From Owenia fusiformis (Eukaryota; Annelida; Polychaeta; Sabellida; Oweniidae), in the NCBI GenBank assembly GCA_903813345.2, contig CAIIXF020000011.1:13997754-14057753 (forward strand): DNA of 60,000 nucleotides, in the 5' to 3' direction. Both the position numbers and the translations under genes were made by a program. Below the pieces are notes generated by a model, which saw nothing but the letters and a program-made list of their open reading frames with translations, did not search any database and was not told the DNA's origin. Below, piece by piece: positions 1 to 10,903 of the stretch (position 1 is its first letter; every line of letters begins with the position of its first letter).

Positions 1-1844
1 AATTGCTTCCCTTCTACTGCTATAAAAGCTGGAGTGGCTTACACAAATACATAGGACAGATACTAGTTATTAATTGATCAGGTGAAATTGTAGTATGTAA
101 CAGATACCATGCCTTTAATGGAGCTATGAAAGCTTCTTTCCATGCCATTAAAAGCCATTAATATTTCATAGAATTGAAAGATAAATGATTACACCTTTAA
201 GGTTGTTGTCCAAAATGCTTAGCTTTAGTTTTTGAATAATGTTAAGTCACCATGTTGAAAATGATTGTTTGGGGGTTCACATCTAATATAAGGTGGTGGC
301 ACTATCATTTGCATGATTCAGAAACATATGAAAAGAACATTTTAATTCATAGTTATTTTCATGGTTTTATACATTGTAGCTGATTGATTTTTGGCTGATT
401 GGTGTATAATTACCTTGTAATTCTATATGTTCAGAAATTGTAATGATTTCCTAATTGGATTCCTCTGTTATTTCCAGGTAAACATACAGTAAATCATTCT
501 ATGTAGGCACTAGATAGTATGGCACTCGATTACCATTTTGGTAACCTTGATTTCTCGAGATACAGACCTGCCAACCTCCCATTTTTTTATGGGCATGTAA
601 CGTAAAATTTTTGTTTTTCCATAAAGAATAGCAAACTCCCGTACAGTTTTCTCCATAAAATCGTTTTTTGCTGTCAAAATCTATCGTATATTTAAAATGA
701 TTTTGACAAATTTGTGACCTTGATTATCGGAGTCGCATCTCTTTCTTTTACTCTCAGTTTCACAGGCAGGAAAATTTATAAATCTATTTGCGCATGCGCG
801 GCATTAAGAGAGAGCACATGCTCATGATTGTTCAAGTGATTATAAGCGACAATTTAATTGGACAGCATATACTGATGGGCGTGATGATGAATACCAAATG
901 TAGCATCTATAGTATTCGTGATTTAGATAATGTTCATACAGTGTACATTGAGAATTACATGTAATCACCCTTATAATAACTAATAATAATCTGTGTTCAT
1001 TTATCTCTGTGGAAAACTATGAATGTCCTCCTAAAACTAATGTCCACTAGTGTCCATTGTCCATCCATGATTTATATTTTTATTTCACGATCATTTTCCA
1101 AGTTTTTTTCATTAAATGAAACTGGATATCCTATACTAGAGGCACATTCTATGCCAGATTACACAAGGAACAAAATAGAAAAAACGGGAAGATACAATCT
1201 TACATTATTTAAAATGCTGTTTTGGGAGGTTAAAAAAGATATAGAATTTTAAAAGATATTCAAGTTGAGTATAGAGTTCATTTATCTCTGTGGAAAACTG
1301 AAAGATGTAAAGTATGTATGATATGAGCTACAAGTAGCTGGACATAACAAAGGGTTCGAATTAGTGAGCCATTAGAATTTCTGAACAGAACTTCCTAAAC
1401 ATAAACTTTGATCAAGTAATGTTAGTGTGTACTCTCAGGACTAGGCACTTCATTATTTGACCTTTATAAAATGCAATTAGCTAATAGTTTCTCTAATGTG
1501 TCATCCATCAGAGATTGATAGCTTATAACAAAGATCCTTTTGAAATTAAATGCACAACATATTGAACAATGTTATTCTCCCCTATTGTGCACACCACTTT
1601 ATAACATTAGCAATAAATGAAAGAAGAATGTTAGAAGAATATCCCGATAATGAAATATAAGCATGGTTAGCATTTGTTATACTATTTGCAGTAAAATAAT
1701 CATAAAAAAGATTAACAATTTGTTTATGGTCTTTATTTTAACATAAAGGGAATTCTTACAGGGGGGACTTCAAATTAGACATTTGAGAAAAACAACCAAA
1801 TGAATGTATTATTGCAGAAAATGATTATAAAATCAAATACTGAT
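1..1844. other. AT-rich non-coding DNA, probably intron of the gene ending at 3119
   Basis: No exon could be supported here. A 22-bp direct repeat starting TTCATTTATCTCTGTGG occurs near 997-1018 and again near 1277-1299. Around 560-660 there is a pyrimidine-rich stretch with CAGACCTGCCAACC and two CTCCCRT words, which looks like a dispersed repeat rather than a gene. Short open frames (for example 1019-1252) have low-complexity composition and no splice context. Because a strong splice acceptor lies downstream at 2075, much of this interval is probably intron; that is inference. Confidence 0.4.
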
Positions 1845-2030
1845 TCGCCAAATTGTTAAAGTCCGCCAAATTAAGTAGCTGGCAAGTTCCCCAGGTAATT
1901 TTAGTACCAAGTAAATAGTACCATTAGTATAGTGCATTGTGATATTGCAAGTCTGCCAAATCAAGTAGTCGCCAAATGTTCAAATCAGGAAATCCACCAA
2001 ATAAGTAGCGCCAAATTAAGTAGAAGTACA
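1845..2030. repeat. Degenerate CGCCAAATTAAGTAG repeat
   Basis: The word CGCCAAATTAAGTAG and close variants (TCGCCAAATTGTTAAAG, CTGCCAAATCAAGTAG, CACCAAATAAGTAG) recur about six times in less than 190 bp. It lies directly upstream of the splice acceptor of the exon at 2076. It is probably a small dispersed or tandem repeat and is not coding. Confidence 0.5.
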
Positions 2031-2075
2031 GTAGAGCAAATGAATTAAAGTGATTTTTGTTTTCTTTACTTCCAG

Positions 2076-2212
2076 TTATGACATACTGCGCTATGAGACA
2101 TATACGTGCTGTGCTGTACATGTGTTATACAGATACTATATTCCTTGATGCAGAAACAATGCGGACATTCCAAGATGTTCTAAAGGCTACACCTATCAAG
2201 GATGTAATCAAG
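2076..2212 (+). CDS. Penultimate coding exon of an unidentified host gene
   Basis: A long pyrimidine tract (TTTTGTTTTCTTTACTTCCAG) ends at 2075 and is followed by 137 bp: two bases completing a split codon and 45 open codons, closed by the donor AAG|GTATAT at 2213. The peptide includes AMRHIRAVLYMCYTDTIFLD and later TFQDVLKATPIKDVIK. It joins in frame, at a codon boundary, to the exon at 3045, which ends in a stop. Mixed composition, intact frame, both splice signals and in-frame continuation make this the best-supported coding sequence in the window. No protein family is recognised. The predicted character is soluble, mixed helical and without low complexity. Earlier exons were not found and probably lie upstream of the window. 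Confidence 0.72.
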
Positions 2213-2342
2213 GTATATTTGTATTAATTTGTGAGTCAAAGTTCTGATTTAAAGCCAATTCTCAAAATGGCTGCCTGTTTCAAAATGGCAGCTTGACCAT
2301 ATTTTTGTCACAACCAATAGAAAAGGTAATATTGTGTTTTAA

Positions 2343-2635
2343 CCTCTTGAATCCCAGGCTCTAAAATTGGCATGAAACCAGAGAATTTTTCATTATTTGC
2401 CACCTTTTGACATTTTATTACATACCTATACAACTTTAGATGCTCAGCTTAGTAAAATTGGACGGCAGAGATCATTTCTACACGTTTTAAAACAATTTTT
2501 GTGTAAATTAGATGAAAATTGTTCAAATGAGAGCAATTTTTGTGAAAAATTTTGTGACGGATTTTCTCGTCCCTCTGGGCACCAGTCTTATTTCATTTGT
2601 GACGGATATATCCGTCACTCTGGGTATTCAAGAGG
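2343..2635. mobile_element. 293-bp TTAA-flanked MITE in the intron
   Basis: The ends are inverted copies of CCTCTTGAAT(A)CCCAG, flanked on both sides by TTAA (2339-2342 and 2636-2639). A TTAA target duplication is characteristic of piggyBac and Kolobok families. There is no transposase, so it is a non-autonomous element. Near the right end is the perfect 18-bp palindrome TGACGGATATATCCGTCA (2600-2617), and a diverged TGACGGATTTTCTCGTC block sits about 45 bp before it. It lies in the intron between the exons at 2076 and 3045. Confidence 0.75.
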
Positions 2636-2700
2636 TTAATGTAAAATCTAAATTACAGAATTGGGACCAAAATAAAGTCAGAGGTTTCATTAGCAGCGGG

Positions 2701-2743
2701 CAACAGGCGATTTCACCAGTTATTTTCACAAAATCGCCTGTTG
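2701..2743. repeat. Perfect 13-bp hairpin
   Basis: CAACAGGCGATTT at 2701-2713 is the exact reverse complement of AAATCGCCTGTTG at 2731-2743, with a 17-bp loop. It lies in the intron just downstream of the TTAA MITE. It could be the tip of another small foldback element; no function can be assigned. Confidence 0.6.
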
Positions 2744-3044
2744 TTTTTAGGGTCTTTTAAACTTTTATATGTTAAATTTATGGTTTCCATTAAGTTTCCC
2801 TGTTGTTTTCATTTATTTAGCCTGTTGTGAGAGATGTACAGATATACAGGTTTTACTGTACCTATTTAAGAGAATGTGTGTTAATTAGCCAGAGTGCCTA
2901 CATATAATATGTTTTCCCAATCAGGAAAATGTCTAGGGGTTTCAAAATTGCTCCTAAATTGATATTAACCTGGGAACTTTGAAATTGTAAAAAGTCTGGG
3001 AATTTTGTCAAGTCAATGTTTATATTTGATCCATTATATTCCAG

Positions 3045-3119
3045 GCAAATGTGAATGCTGAAGAGACGATGAAAAGATTTGTTGAGCTGCATGCCCAGCA
3101 GAACCCGCTATACATTTGA
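3045..3119 (+). CDS. Terminal coding exon of the same host gene
   Basis: The acceptor TTATATTCCAG ends at 3044. The 75-bp exon encodes 24 residues (ANVNAEETMKRFVELHAQ, then QNPLYI) and stops at TGA 3117-3119. It begins at a codon boundary, matching the phase at which the exon 2076-2212 ends, so the two give a 69-residue C-terminus. The last residues are charged and helical in character (EETMKRFVELHAQ). I do not recognise the family. The 3' UTR probably follows; candidate polyadenylation signals AATAAA occur at about 3580 and 4135. Confidence 0.72.
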   Translation, partial: ANVNAEETMKRFVELHAQQNPLYI

Positions 3120-4195
3120 GGACAGACTCTTATGAAAAACGACAGTACTGGAGCACTCAACTTATATCAAGGACTCATTATCATATTATCTGATCATAAG
3201 CAATCTTCCCATCATCTGACACCACCTCCCCTCAATTTACTAGTTTCCCCCTCCCTATACCCATTATTTTACCCCCTCCCCAATTAATGAAACCCCTTTT
3301 CCATCTGATCCTCTTTCCCAATATTTGATCATATTCCCAATAAGCTGTTCTCTCCGTCCAAAATAATTGGTCCTTTGTTGAGTACTCTCTCTCTTTTTCA
3401 TCCCTCTATTATAAGGGTGAGGGGTAACACAGGATAGTAGAATTGAATATCACAAGGAATCATGTTTCAAAGAACTTAGTGAGTGGAATATCATAAGAAA
3501 TGTTCATGCTAGGTATACAGTGGCATTAGGTGGATTTCTATATACAAAGTGAAAGGATATTTTGATCAGCTATGATCAGAATAAAATTTTAGAGTGTTGA
3601 GAAGTATATATTACATGTACATGTATATGTATAGTACATACTAGGCTTTCAAGAGAAGGGTATGCAAATTACCATATTTCGGACAAGAGCGTTGCCTTGG
3701 GTTTTCAATATTGGAGAAAAGATGCTTCCTGTACACATGCCAAGAAAAATCTCATTTTGTACTTTTCATGTATTATTTAAAGAAATATCTCAAACATGAA
3801 AAATTATTATATGCATACACGTTGATAATATACGAGAATAATTACCTACAATTCAACACTCAAGTAGAATTTTTCGATACCTCATCTTATTTGTCATTTC
3901 TTATTTACATTTAAGTGAGATTCAACATATTTTATGCTTAAATCTTTCAAAATTGATTTTTCATTAAGATAATACTAAAACATATAGATTTATCTAGTAC
4001 TCTTTGAAAATATGATAATAAAAAAGAGAAGCATGGCATTGCTCATTTTGAAGTACTCATAACACCAAGAATCATACCCATCTCTTGAAATCTGATGATA
4101 AGTCCCTGTCCTGAGAATCCTTTCAATGGATTGAATAAAAATACTTTTATACTATTTACATAACTGTTACATTTATTTAAATGTAGGGTAATATT
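3120..4195. other. 3' UTR and/or intergenic DNA
   Basis: This AT-rich stretch follows the stop codon at 3119. It contains a CT-rich run at about 3220-3400, candidate AATAAA signals at about 3580 and 4135, and no open frame with coding character. The open frame at 3711-3914 is dominated by K, Y, I and F and looks like chance. Confidence 0.4.
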
Positions 4196-4310
4196 TATGT
4201 CACCAGCAAGAAGTGGTGACATATTGTTATGGTTTCTGTTTTTTGTGGCAGTGATTGACAGGTGGCGGGTAGCAGGTGGTGGGTGGGGATTGGCGTCTGT
4301 AACAAATATT
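4196..4310. repeat. Dispersed-repeat end with GTCACCA hairpin
   Basis: GTCACCA and TGGTGAC form a short stem around GCAAGAAG at about 4199-4220, followed by ATATTGTTATGG and a G-rich run (GGTGGCGGGTAGCAGGTGG). A hairpin followed by ATATTGTT is a layout common at the ends of dispersed repeats in marine invertebrate genomes. The family assignment is inference. Confidence 0.35.
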
Positions 4311-4517
4311 TAAAACTTCCAATAACTTAATCTTGAGACCGACTTCAATGTTTTTCCAAATCATCTTCAAGTGTTCAAAAGTTCAAATCTGACTTCAAAA
4401 TTCAACCTCACTTACAGTTTCAAGGTAATGAAAGGTATTTTCTCAACTTGCTTCAAATTGACCAAATTATTTTTTCAAAATCATCTACAAGTCATCAGAG
4501 GTTCCTTACGGGAAAAT

Positions 4518-4801
4518 AACATGGGGAATATTGTTTTCCACTTCATCCCAAATGAATCCATTCTTTCTTTTAAGATAAATAAATAAAACATATTTGGAAT
4601 TTAGGAAATAAAGAGTATCATATGTGACGTTTTAAGACGTTGTTAAAGCCATTAAAGGAAAATAGGATTCATGGTGGAGTTTTAAATATATCAATTATGG
4701 GTGATCAAAATTAAGCTAGCTATAGCATAATCATAGCAAATAACATGTGAAATATTGTTTTCCACTTTATTCCAAATGAATCCATTCTTCCTTTTAAGAG
4801 A
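4518..4801 (+). repeat. Direct duplication of ~65 bp
   Basis: The segment at 4518-4580 (TAACATGGGGAATATTGTTT onward, through AAATGAATCCATTC) recurs at 4740-4801 with a few substitutions. The two copies are about 222 bp apart. The open frame 4371-4586 runs through the first copy but has no coding signature. Confidence 0.55.
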
Positions 4802-4982
4802 TTAACTGTGTCTCAAAACGCAACACATTGATGCATCAAACATTGAAGAAAGGGGTGGATATGGCTAAAAATCAGGACAACATTTCATAAAAATGTGTTG
4901 GTGGGGTGTTTGCACCTTTTCTGTCTCAAATTCCTAATTATTTCATCACCTCTATGAGTGTTTGTCCTGGAGTAAATGATTT

Positions 4983-5202
4983 GGTCTACAGGCCCTTAGC
5001 CAGGATTTGCCAAGGGGGGGTTCAGTTTTCAAAAATTTCCAGGGGGGGTTCACATTTAACAATTTTGGCCCAAATATGGCTAAAATCACTTAAGAAGTGC
5101 TCAAAATGGTGAAAAACTGCATGATTTTGAAAGAATTTTTGGCCAGGGGGGGGGGGTTCGCCCGAACCCTGCGAACCCCCCCCTGGCTATGGGCCTGGTC
5201 TA
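4983..5202. mobile_element. MITE with GGCCC/TAGCCAGG inverted ends, copy 1
   Basis: AGGCCCTTAGCCAGG (4990-5004) and CCTGGCTATGGGCCT (5182-5196) are terminal inverted repeats with one mismatch. GGTCTA flanks the element on both sides (4983-4988 and 5197-5202), consistent with a target-site duplication. The interior carries poly-G/poly-C runs next to the ends and no transposase. Related copies lie at 8426-8575 (truncated) and 55692-55883 (opposite orientation). All three share the interior word AAAACTGCATG or its complement. Confidence 0.7.
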
Positions 5203-5449
5203 ACATATGCACTTGTTCATATCCTCAGAATATAGCCAACATAACCTGTTGCGACACCTTCCATGATCCTTTGGCAACGTTCCAACCACGCTTGACTGTA
5301 TATGAAAAGTAAATCAAGTACATTATATATCCCACACATCACCCCATGCAGACAGATCGACTAAAATTACATTCGTATGATGTGAGACCCGACATTCCCA
5401 AGGAAATTTGAAATAATTTAGTGCCTAATGAGTCTAATATGGTACAACA

Positions 5450-6232
5450 TCCAGAGTATAATATGAATTCAACCTCCAGAGACCAATTTGGATTCAGCCT
5501 CTAGGGCCAAAGATAGTACAGCCACAATAGTCTATGATTTCTATGAAAGTCAAGAGTCAAAGATAGGTACAGCCTCCAAGAGTCTAAGATAGTACAACCT
5601 ACAAGAGTCTGAGATGGTATAGCCTCCAAGAGCCTATAATATGGTATAGCCTCCAAGAGCCTATAATATGGTATAGCCTCCATAGTCTACAATGGGTACA
5701 GCCTCCTAGAGACTAGGATGATATCGCCTCCAGAGTCTTCAATGGGTATAGTCTCCAGAGTCAAAAATGGTATAGCCTCCAGAACCTTTGATGAGTTCTT
5801 GGAACAGCCTTCGAGAGAAGATGGTACACCTTCCAGAACAATGGGTACAGCCTCCAAGAGTCCACAATGGGTATAGCCTCCAGAGCTTCTAGTGTTTAAT
5901 GGGTACATCATCCAGAGTCTAGAATGGGGACAGCATCCATAATCTAGGATTGATACAGCCTATGTAGTCTAAGTTGATAAATCTTCTAGAGTCTAAGATG
6001 TCAAGAATCACAATTTTCCCACATATAACATCAATATGTGATTAATAAATAGATATAAGATGGTACAGCCTCTAGAGTCTTAGAGGTTGTAGACTCTAGT
6101 GTTGAATGGGTACATCCTCCAAAGTCTACAATGGGTAGAATATCCATAATCTAAGATTGATACAGCGTACAGGGTCTAAGTGGTACATCTTCTTGAGTCT
6201 AAGATGTCAAGAATCACCATTTTGTCACATAA
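5450..6232. repeat. ~28-bp minisatellite (TACAGCCTCCAGAGTCTAAGATGG type)
   Basis: Degenerate tandem copies with the words AGCCTCCA(A)GAGTCTA and ATGGTA(T/C)AG occupy 5450-5960. A second block follows at 6060-6232 after a short interruption. Two adjacent copies near 5625-5680 are identical (AAGAGCCTATAATATGG), indicating local slippage. The minus-strand open frames across it are a by-product of the repeat. Confidence 0.7.
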
Positions 6233-7338
6233 AACACCAATCTGTGATTAATTAATAGGTCAGGAAATACTTAGACAGATGGGCGGGCAGACGAACAAAC
6301 AGAGCAGTATTTCAAGAAACAGCATTATTAGTTGTGTTACCATAGCAAACGCATATTAATATTATCCAAACCTGTATTTGTTAAAAAGATCACTAAAACA
6401 CTAAAACAGTTCTTAAGGATGAATGTAATAAACAATTAAGATTAACAAGGATTGCCTGAAATGACCTCTACCCACGATTCACATACAATATGTTGTGTTA
6501 CTATGGCAACCAATTGACAAAAGATATTTGGACTCACCATTCCAGATAATTACATATGTATTAATGACCCTTGTAAATATGATTCTGTCAACATGAAATT
6601 ATTTGGAATTGTTATAACCAGTAGTTATCCAGTTATCAAACATGAGCCAAATATGTCATCATATTAACCTATTTATCATGTTATCTTGTTGTAAACTCCT
6701 TCAATATGTACTACGCTCAAGTTTGTGTTCATTTTGAAAATTAAAAATGACAAACTACGATCTGTTTGTAGGGAAACGGTAGATTTATCCTTAATATTTA
6801 CAATATTTTGCAATTAAGTTATGTTGCCATGGTAACCAATTGACCAATCAAGATCAGTTTTTTCATGACAACTAACTATATATGGATGCATAATCCCTGA
6901 AAATTTGAATGTAATTGGAGGCACCCAACAGAAGATATAAATGCTTAACACAGTACCCCCTCATAAAATAAGACCAGGGGGTACAAATAGTGTCTTTGTT
7001 AAACTCATCAATATGCATTTGTTGCACTAGGTTTAATAAGTATTGCAATTTTTTCATTTATTTTTCGTGTTTTTACTGGAGTATAAAGCCTTGGCGACCC
7101 GACCACCTTTGTTTACATTCACAAAACCGTGGAAAAACTAGAAAAGTTGTCATAACTTTTTAAAAACTCAATAAATGGAACCGATTTCACTAGTCGGGTA
7201 TGGGTATTTTAGTTCTGCATGAACTGAGTAGGTCAATACCTTCATTATATCTTCAAAATAACATATTTCTCCAGTTGAAGACATTCAGTCAAAGACCTGC
7301 ACGTGTTACACCGTAATGATCATCTAGAAATTGCTTGT
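6233..7338. other. Intergenic, with diverged GTTRCCATGGYAAC motif
   Basis: The near-palindrome GTTGCCATGGTAACCAATTG (about 6822-6841) has weaker relatives near 6340 and 6498, each followed by AT-rich sequence. This suggests an old ~160-320-bp repeat. No coding sequence is supported. Confidence 0.35.
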
Positions 7339-7593
7339 TCAAAAAGAATGAGACACCGTTGTAATTAAAAAAAATACATGCCATACATGTCTCGAGATCT
7401 CTCCGGGCTTCATTAGTAATGTGGATTTGTTTCTTTTGTTTCTACTGCCGTAGATTGATAGACCTAGCAAATCATACAATCTTCGAAGAGCGACGCGTCC
7501 AGGGCGTACCACCCTCGTTGCGAAAGCGAATTTGCCCAGTAGCCTATGAACCACTTGGATTGGGAGGTATGGAATACCAGATTGACATAGCAA
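7339..7593 (-). pseudogene. Fragment resembling DIRS-type retrotransposon RT/RNase H
   Basis: The minus-strand frame encodes VVHRLLGKFAFATRVVRPGR followed by VALRRLYDLL. This matches the pattern LxGKLxFAxRVVRPGRxFLRRLxDL that I associate with the segment after the reverse transcriptase palm in DIRS and related retrotransposons, at the start of the RNase H region. About 25 residues later SRHVWHVFFL sits where these proteins usually have an (D/E)xxWWxxFL-like helix. The frame is only 84 codons and no upstream palm motif is visible. It is therefore read as a decayed fragment. Direct homology could not be tested here. Confidence 0.5.
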
Positions 7594-8425
7594 AACTTAT
7601 GTTCATATGGATGTTGATTATAAGCTTACCATTTAACAACATAAGAGACTGATGCTTCTACGGATGACAATAATGGAATATGATTTTAAGAGAATCAATA
7701 TGACATCCCCTATCGCACATATGTGGTGTACTGCTAGTAAATACGATATATTTGATCTTGTGAAATTGATGTTAAATGGACGTGTTACTGGAAGCGTCTT
7801 GTCGTGTCAGAGACATTCAGCAATTGATTTTTCGAATTAGATACATGTTGTATGAAGGTTTAACTTATTTTGCTTATGGCCATACATGCAATACACCAAA
7901 TAAATAGTATATTCTATGCCAAAATATGCCTCGTCTGAAAAAACATATTTGCACTATTGTGAAATGAATGAGCGGTCGGTTAGGTTTAAATGGTCATAAA
8001 AATGGGACAAGGCAAACGAAAATGGACGATTTTGCAATATATACAATTTAAATCGAATTGAATCAATTGAAAGCCCATGGCCACTGAATATTTCTACGCT
8101 CGCCGTAGAATTTCTGCGGTCAGATGCTTTTGCAGTCACATTTCCTACGGCAGCCACATGGTGAAATTTATTAATATAAAAACCACGGCTGCCGTGCGGC
8201 CTTTTAAATGGTGTATCATGGTCGCCGTACGGTCTCCTTACGGAGGGCGTAGTTTTTTCCGATTACAAAAGCAGATGCAACGTTGCCCTGCGACCGTACT
8301 ATACGTTGTCCATACACTACTATTTCGAGTATATTTACATATTTGAATAAGACAATCATGGTACTCAAATTTGCATCCTTTGAAAAGGGCAAGTTTTACC
8401 ATGTATAAATGACTACAAATGTCAG
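7594..8425. other. Non-coding, with a cluster of GC-rich palindromic words
   Basis: Between about 8095 and 8255 several short GC-rich palindromic words crowd together in otherwise AT-rich DNA: CTACGCTCGCCGTAG, CACGGCTGCCGTG, CGCCGTACGG, and CCTTACGGAGGGCGTAG. The stretch may be part of the same decayed retroelement or a separate foldback element. Open frames here (7954-8157 minus, 8077-8346 plus) overlap on opposite strands and are not supported. Confidence 0.35.
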
Positions 8426-8575
8426 GCCCGTAGCCAGGATTTGGCAATTTCCAGGGGGGGGGGGTCACATTTGACAATTTTGGCCCAAATATGACTAAAA
8501 TCACTTGAGAGAAGTGCTCAAAATGGTGAAAAACTGCATGGTTTTAAAGAATTTTTGGCCAGGGGGAGGGATATT
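8426..8575. mobile_element. GGCCC/TAGCCAGG MITE, copy 2 (truncated)
   Basis: It starts CAGGCCCGTAGCCAGGATTT and runs collinear with the interior of the copy at 4990 (TTTGGCCCAAATATG, AAAACTGCATGG, TTTTTGGCCAGGGGG). It then breaks off before the right terminal repeat. Confidence 0.65.
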
Positions 8576-9340
8576 TATATCTTCAATTCATCAGTAAGGT
8601 ACTTATTTTTGCAGCTTTGAATAAGAAAATGGAAGACTGCGCAATCGAGTACCATCATCATCAAATAGAGAAATTAGCAATTATATAAGCTATCTATTTT
8701 ACTTTTTATTCATTACAGTAAAACATATTGTGAAATATGTAGTGAACACCTACATGTACACTGGCGGATCCAAGAGCCAAAAGACCCCTAAATCGAAAAC
8801 ATTGCCCAAATTTTGAAAAAGATTGGTATCGATATGGTAAACTTTTTGAACACACATTTCTCTGAAACCAGTCATCAAAAAAAAATTTTAATTTTACACA
8901 TCGTCAATTTGATGGTCATCAGTTTTGAATGGTTACAATATAATTTGAAAAATATATATATATATTCTTTTAGAAAACACATCAAACACATGGCAGCCAT
9001 CTTGTTTTTCCCCTTCAAATTAAACCGGCGGGAAATTCAAAAATTTGGAAAAAATCATGCAACTTTTGTGATATTTTTTAAAGCAACAGACACCATTTGC
9101 TTTTAGCATATTAGCATACTTGCTAGTGCTGAATTGTTTGTATTAGGATATTTATATATGTTTATTTGTTCACATATTTCTTCTAACGGAGGGGTATTTG
9201 TTGCAAAGTGATAACAATGATTGGGCTCTAGTTTAAGTTCTAAAGGTGAACGCTAGGGGCGCGGTGATTTTTAGTTTTCATCGAATTAAAGTACAATATA
9301 TTTGACGTAATGCTTTGATGATTGAACTATATCAGAAGTA
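8576..9340. other. AT-rich intergenic DNA
   Basis: Nothing coding is supported. Around 8815-8880 the phrase GATTGGTATCGATATGG, followed by TTTCTCTGAAACCAGTCAT, resembles 59566-59625 near the right end of the window, so it is a dispersed repeat. Confidence 0.35.
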
Positions 9341-9600
9341 TTTGACATAGAAACTCTGGAGTATGATCATTTGTTCATATACCATGCGTAGGCACCCGAG
9401 TTCAACTGGGACTTTGGTTTTACAGATGATGAGCTAACTGATATGCGCCGGTGATGCGGACACGTATGAGCGTTGATATTGGAGATGTCCAGTTACCGTG
9501 TATTCAAAACTAACACGAGGTGGAAGATATCGTTGAACTTTGGCTGTCACGCACTATATATGAACAAATATTTATACTCCAGAGTTCCCATGTCATATGA
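9341..9600. repeat. Inverted repeat, arms ~35 bp
   Basis: ACTCTGGAGTATGATCATTTGTTCATATA-like sequence at about 9352-9382 is inverted at 9556-9592 (TATATGAACAAATATTTATA, then CTCCAGAGT). The loop is about 170 bp. It is probably a small foldback MITE with unequal decay of its arms. Confidence 0.5.
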
Positions 9601-9657
9601 GCCTGATTTGGCTCAAATATCAACGCCTAATACCAACTATAAAGTAGTTTAATATCC

Positions 9658-10089
9658 CAGATGCGAGTAGAAATAATCTTGATTTACGTCATTAAAAATT
9701 CACAATTCAGTCAAACAGTAAGTGATGTCATATTTGGAATCTACATGTAAAATTACATTTAGAAATGTGGTTTTGAAAAGAGTTTATCAAATTTGAAAAT
9801 TTTAATTGCTTTGAAAATGTGACTTCTAGGTCGGGTAGATTCCCCATAGACCCCATGTTGTAAAACCACAAAAAGTGATCTATTTTTTCTTGTGTTGGGC
9901 AGATAACATTTTCTTTTACTGGACATATTTTAATCTGTATAACTATCAGATACATAAGGGTAATATGAAAAGTGAACCACTAAAACTGATGCATATTCAA
10001 GTTTAAGGGAATTTTGTAATACACTGCCATGTTAATTCCCCCGAATCAGCCACCTGGTGGCGAAACTGTTAACTACCTACTCGCACCTG
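9658..10089. mobile_element. 432-bp MITE with CAGATGCGAGTAG ends, copy 1
   Basis: The ends are inverted: CAGATGCGAGTAG at 9658-9670 and CTACTCGCACCTG at 10077-10089. A second copy lies in inverse orientation at 47420-49525 and is interrupted there by a 1675-bp transposon. Removing that insertion makes the two copies collinear (for example GTAAAATTACATTTAGAAAT and GGTTCACTTTTCATATTACC-type words align across both). No coding capacity is visible. Confidence 0.7.
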
Positions 10090-10110
10090 AGTAATTCGAT
10101 GATGTCAAAA

Positions 10111-10903
10111 GGGTCTAGTGCACTTTCCATTATGATTACCCCATGAACAAAATGAATCATTTTTAGGTGTAACATAAAGAATACAATGTCACATAATACT
10201 TTGGAAAATATTCAAGCGTTTGGACCAACATGGGCTGAGGTTGAGGTCATTAAGTTCAGCGAGGTTGTATTGACTTGACATTGAATGTGCTCCATTGACT
10301 TAACATGTGGATGTCATCAGATTCCATCCAATGGAGGCCATTGGTTTCTATTGATTTTCACAAAAATACCTAAAATACACGATGACCTGAATCGATTGCA
10401 AATTAAATAATTTCACAATATGACACAAATGGTATATCACATCAGATGTGCAAATATAAAGTTTGCAATCGATTCAGATCATACTTTAAATTAAAAGATT
10501 TTACATTTTTTCATCATTTTTTTCCTACAAAATGTCTATAGAAAAATGCTTCAAAAGCAACTTTTACACTTATGAAATCCCATACAACTTTGTAAATCCA
10601 AAGATTATACTGTTAAAATTCATTAATTCAAAACATATTTGGATAAGATGTAGGGATGTGTAGGTTGCAAATGGATTTTGACAGACACAAAAAGACTTCC
10701 TGGTTTGGCATTTCTACCCCTGTACACTTTATGGTTGAATATTGGCCCTAATAAGTGGCCTATTCATCGATACAGTGCTGAATATAGGTCAACAAGATAT
10801 TAATGTACATATAAATGTAATAATAAAAGCAGTATATTTATTTTGAAAAATCAGATGAATTTTTTTTTCATGGGGAGATCATAATGGAGGGTGCACTACA
10901 TCC
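10111..10903. mobile_element. 793-bp inverted-repeat element, copy 1
   Basis: The ends are inverted repeats of about 33 bp with a few mismatches: GGGTCTAGTGCACTTTCCAT at 10111 and its counterpart ending ...GGAGGGTGCACTACATCC at 10903. In the middle, ATGACCTGAATCGATTGCAA (10382-10401) is inverted at about 10463-10482. A second copy in opposite orientation lies at 39246-40034. Neither copy has a recognisable transposase. Both copies are flanked by A on the left and T on the right, with no target duplication. Confidence 0.65.

Noticed and set aside
8077-8346. 89-codon frame overlapping minus-strand frames
   Set aside because: Several frames overlap on both strands in a GC-richer palindromic stretch; no family signature.
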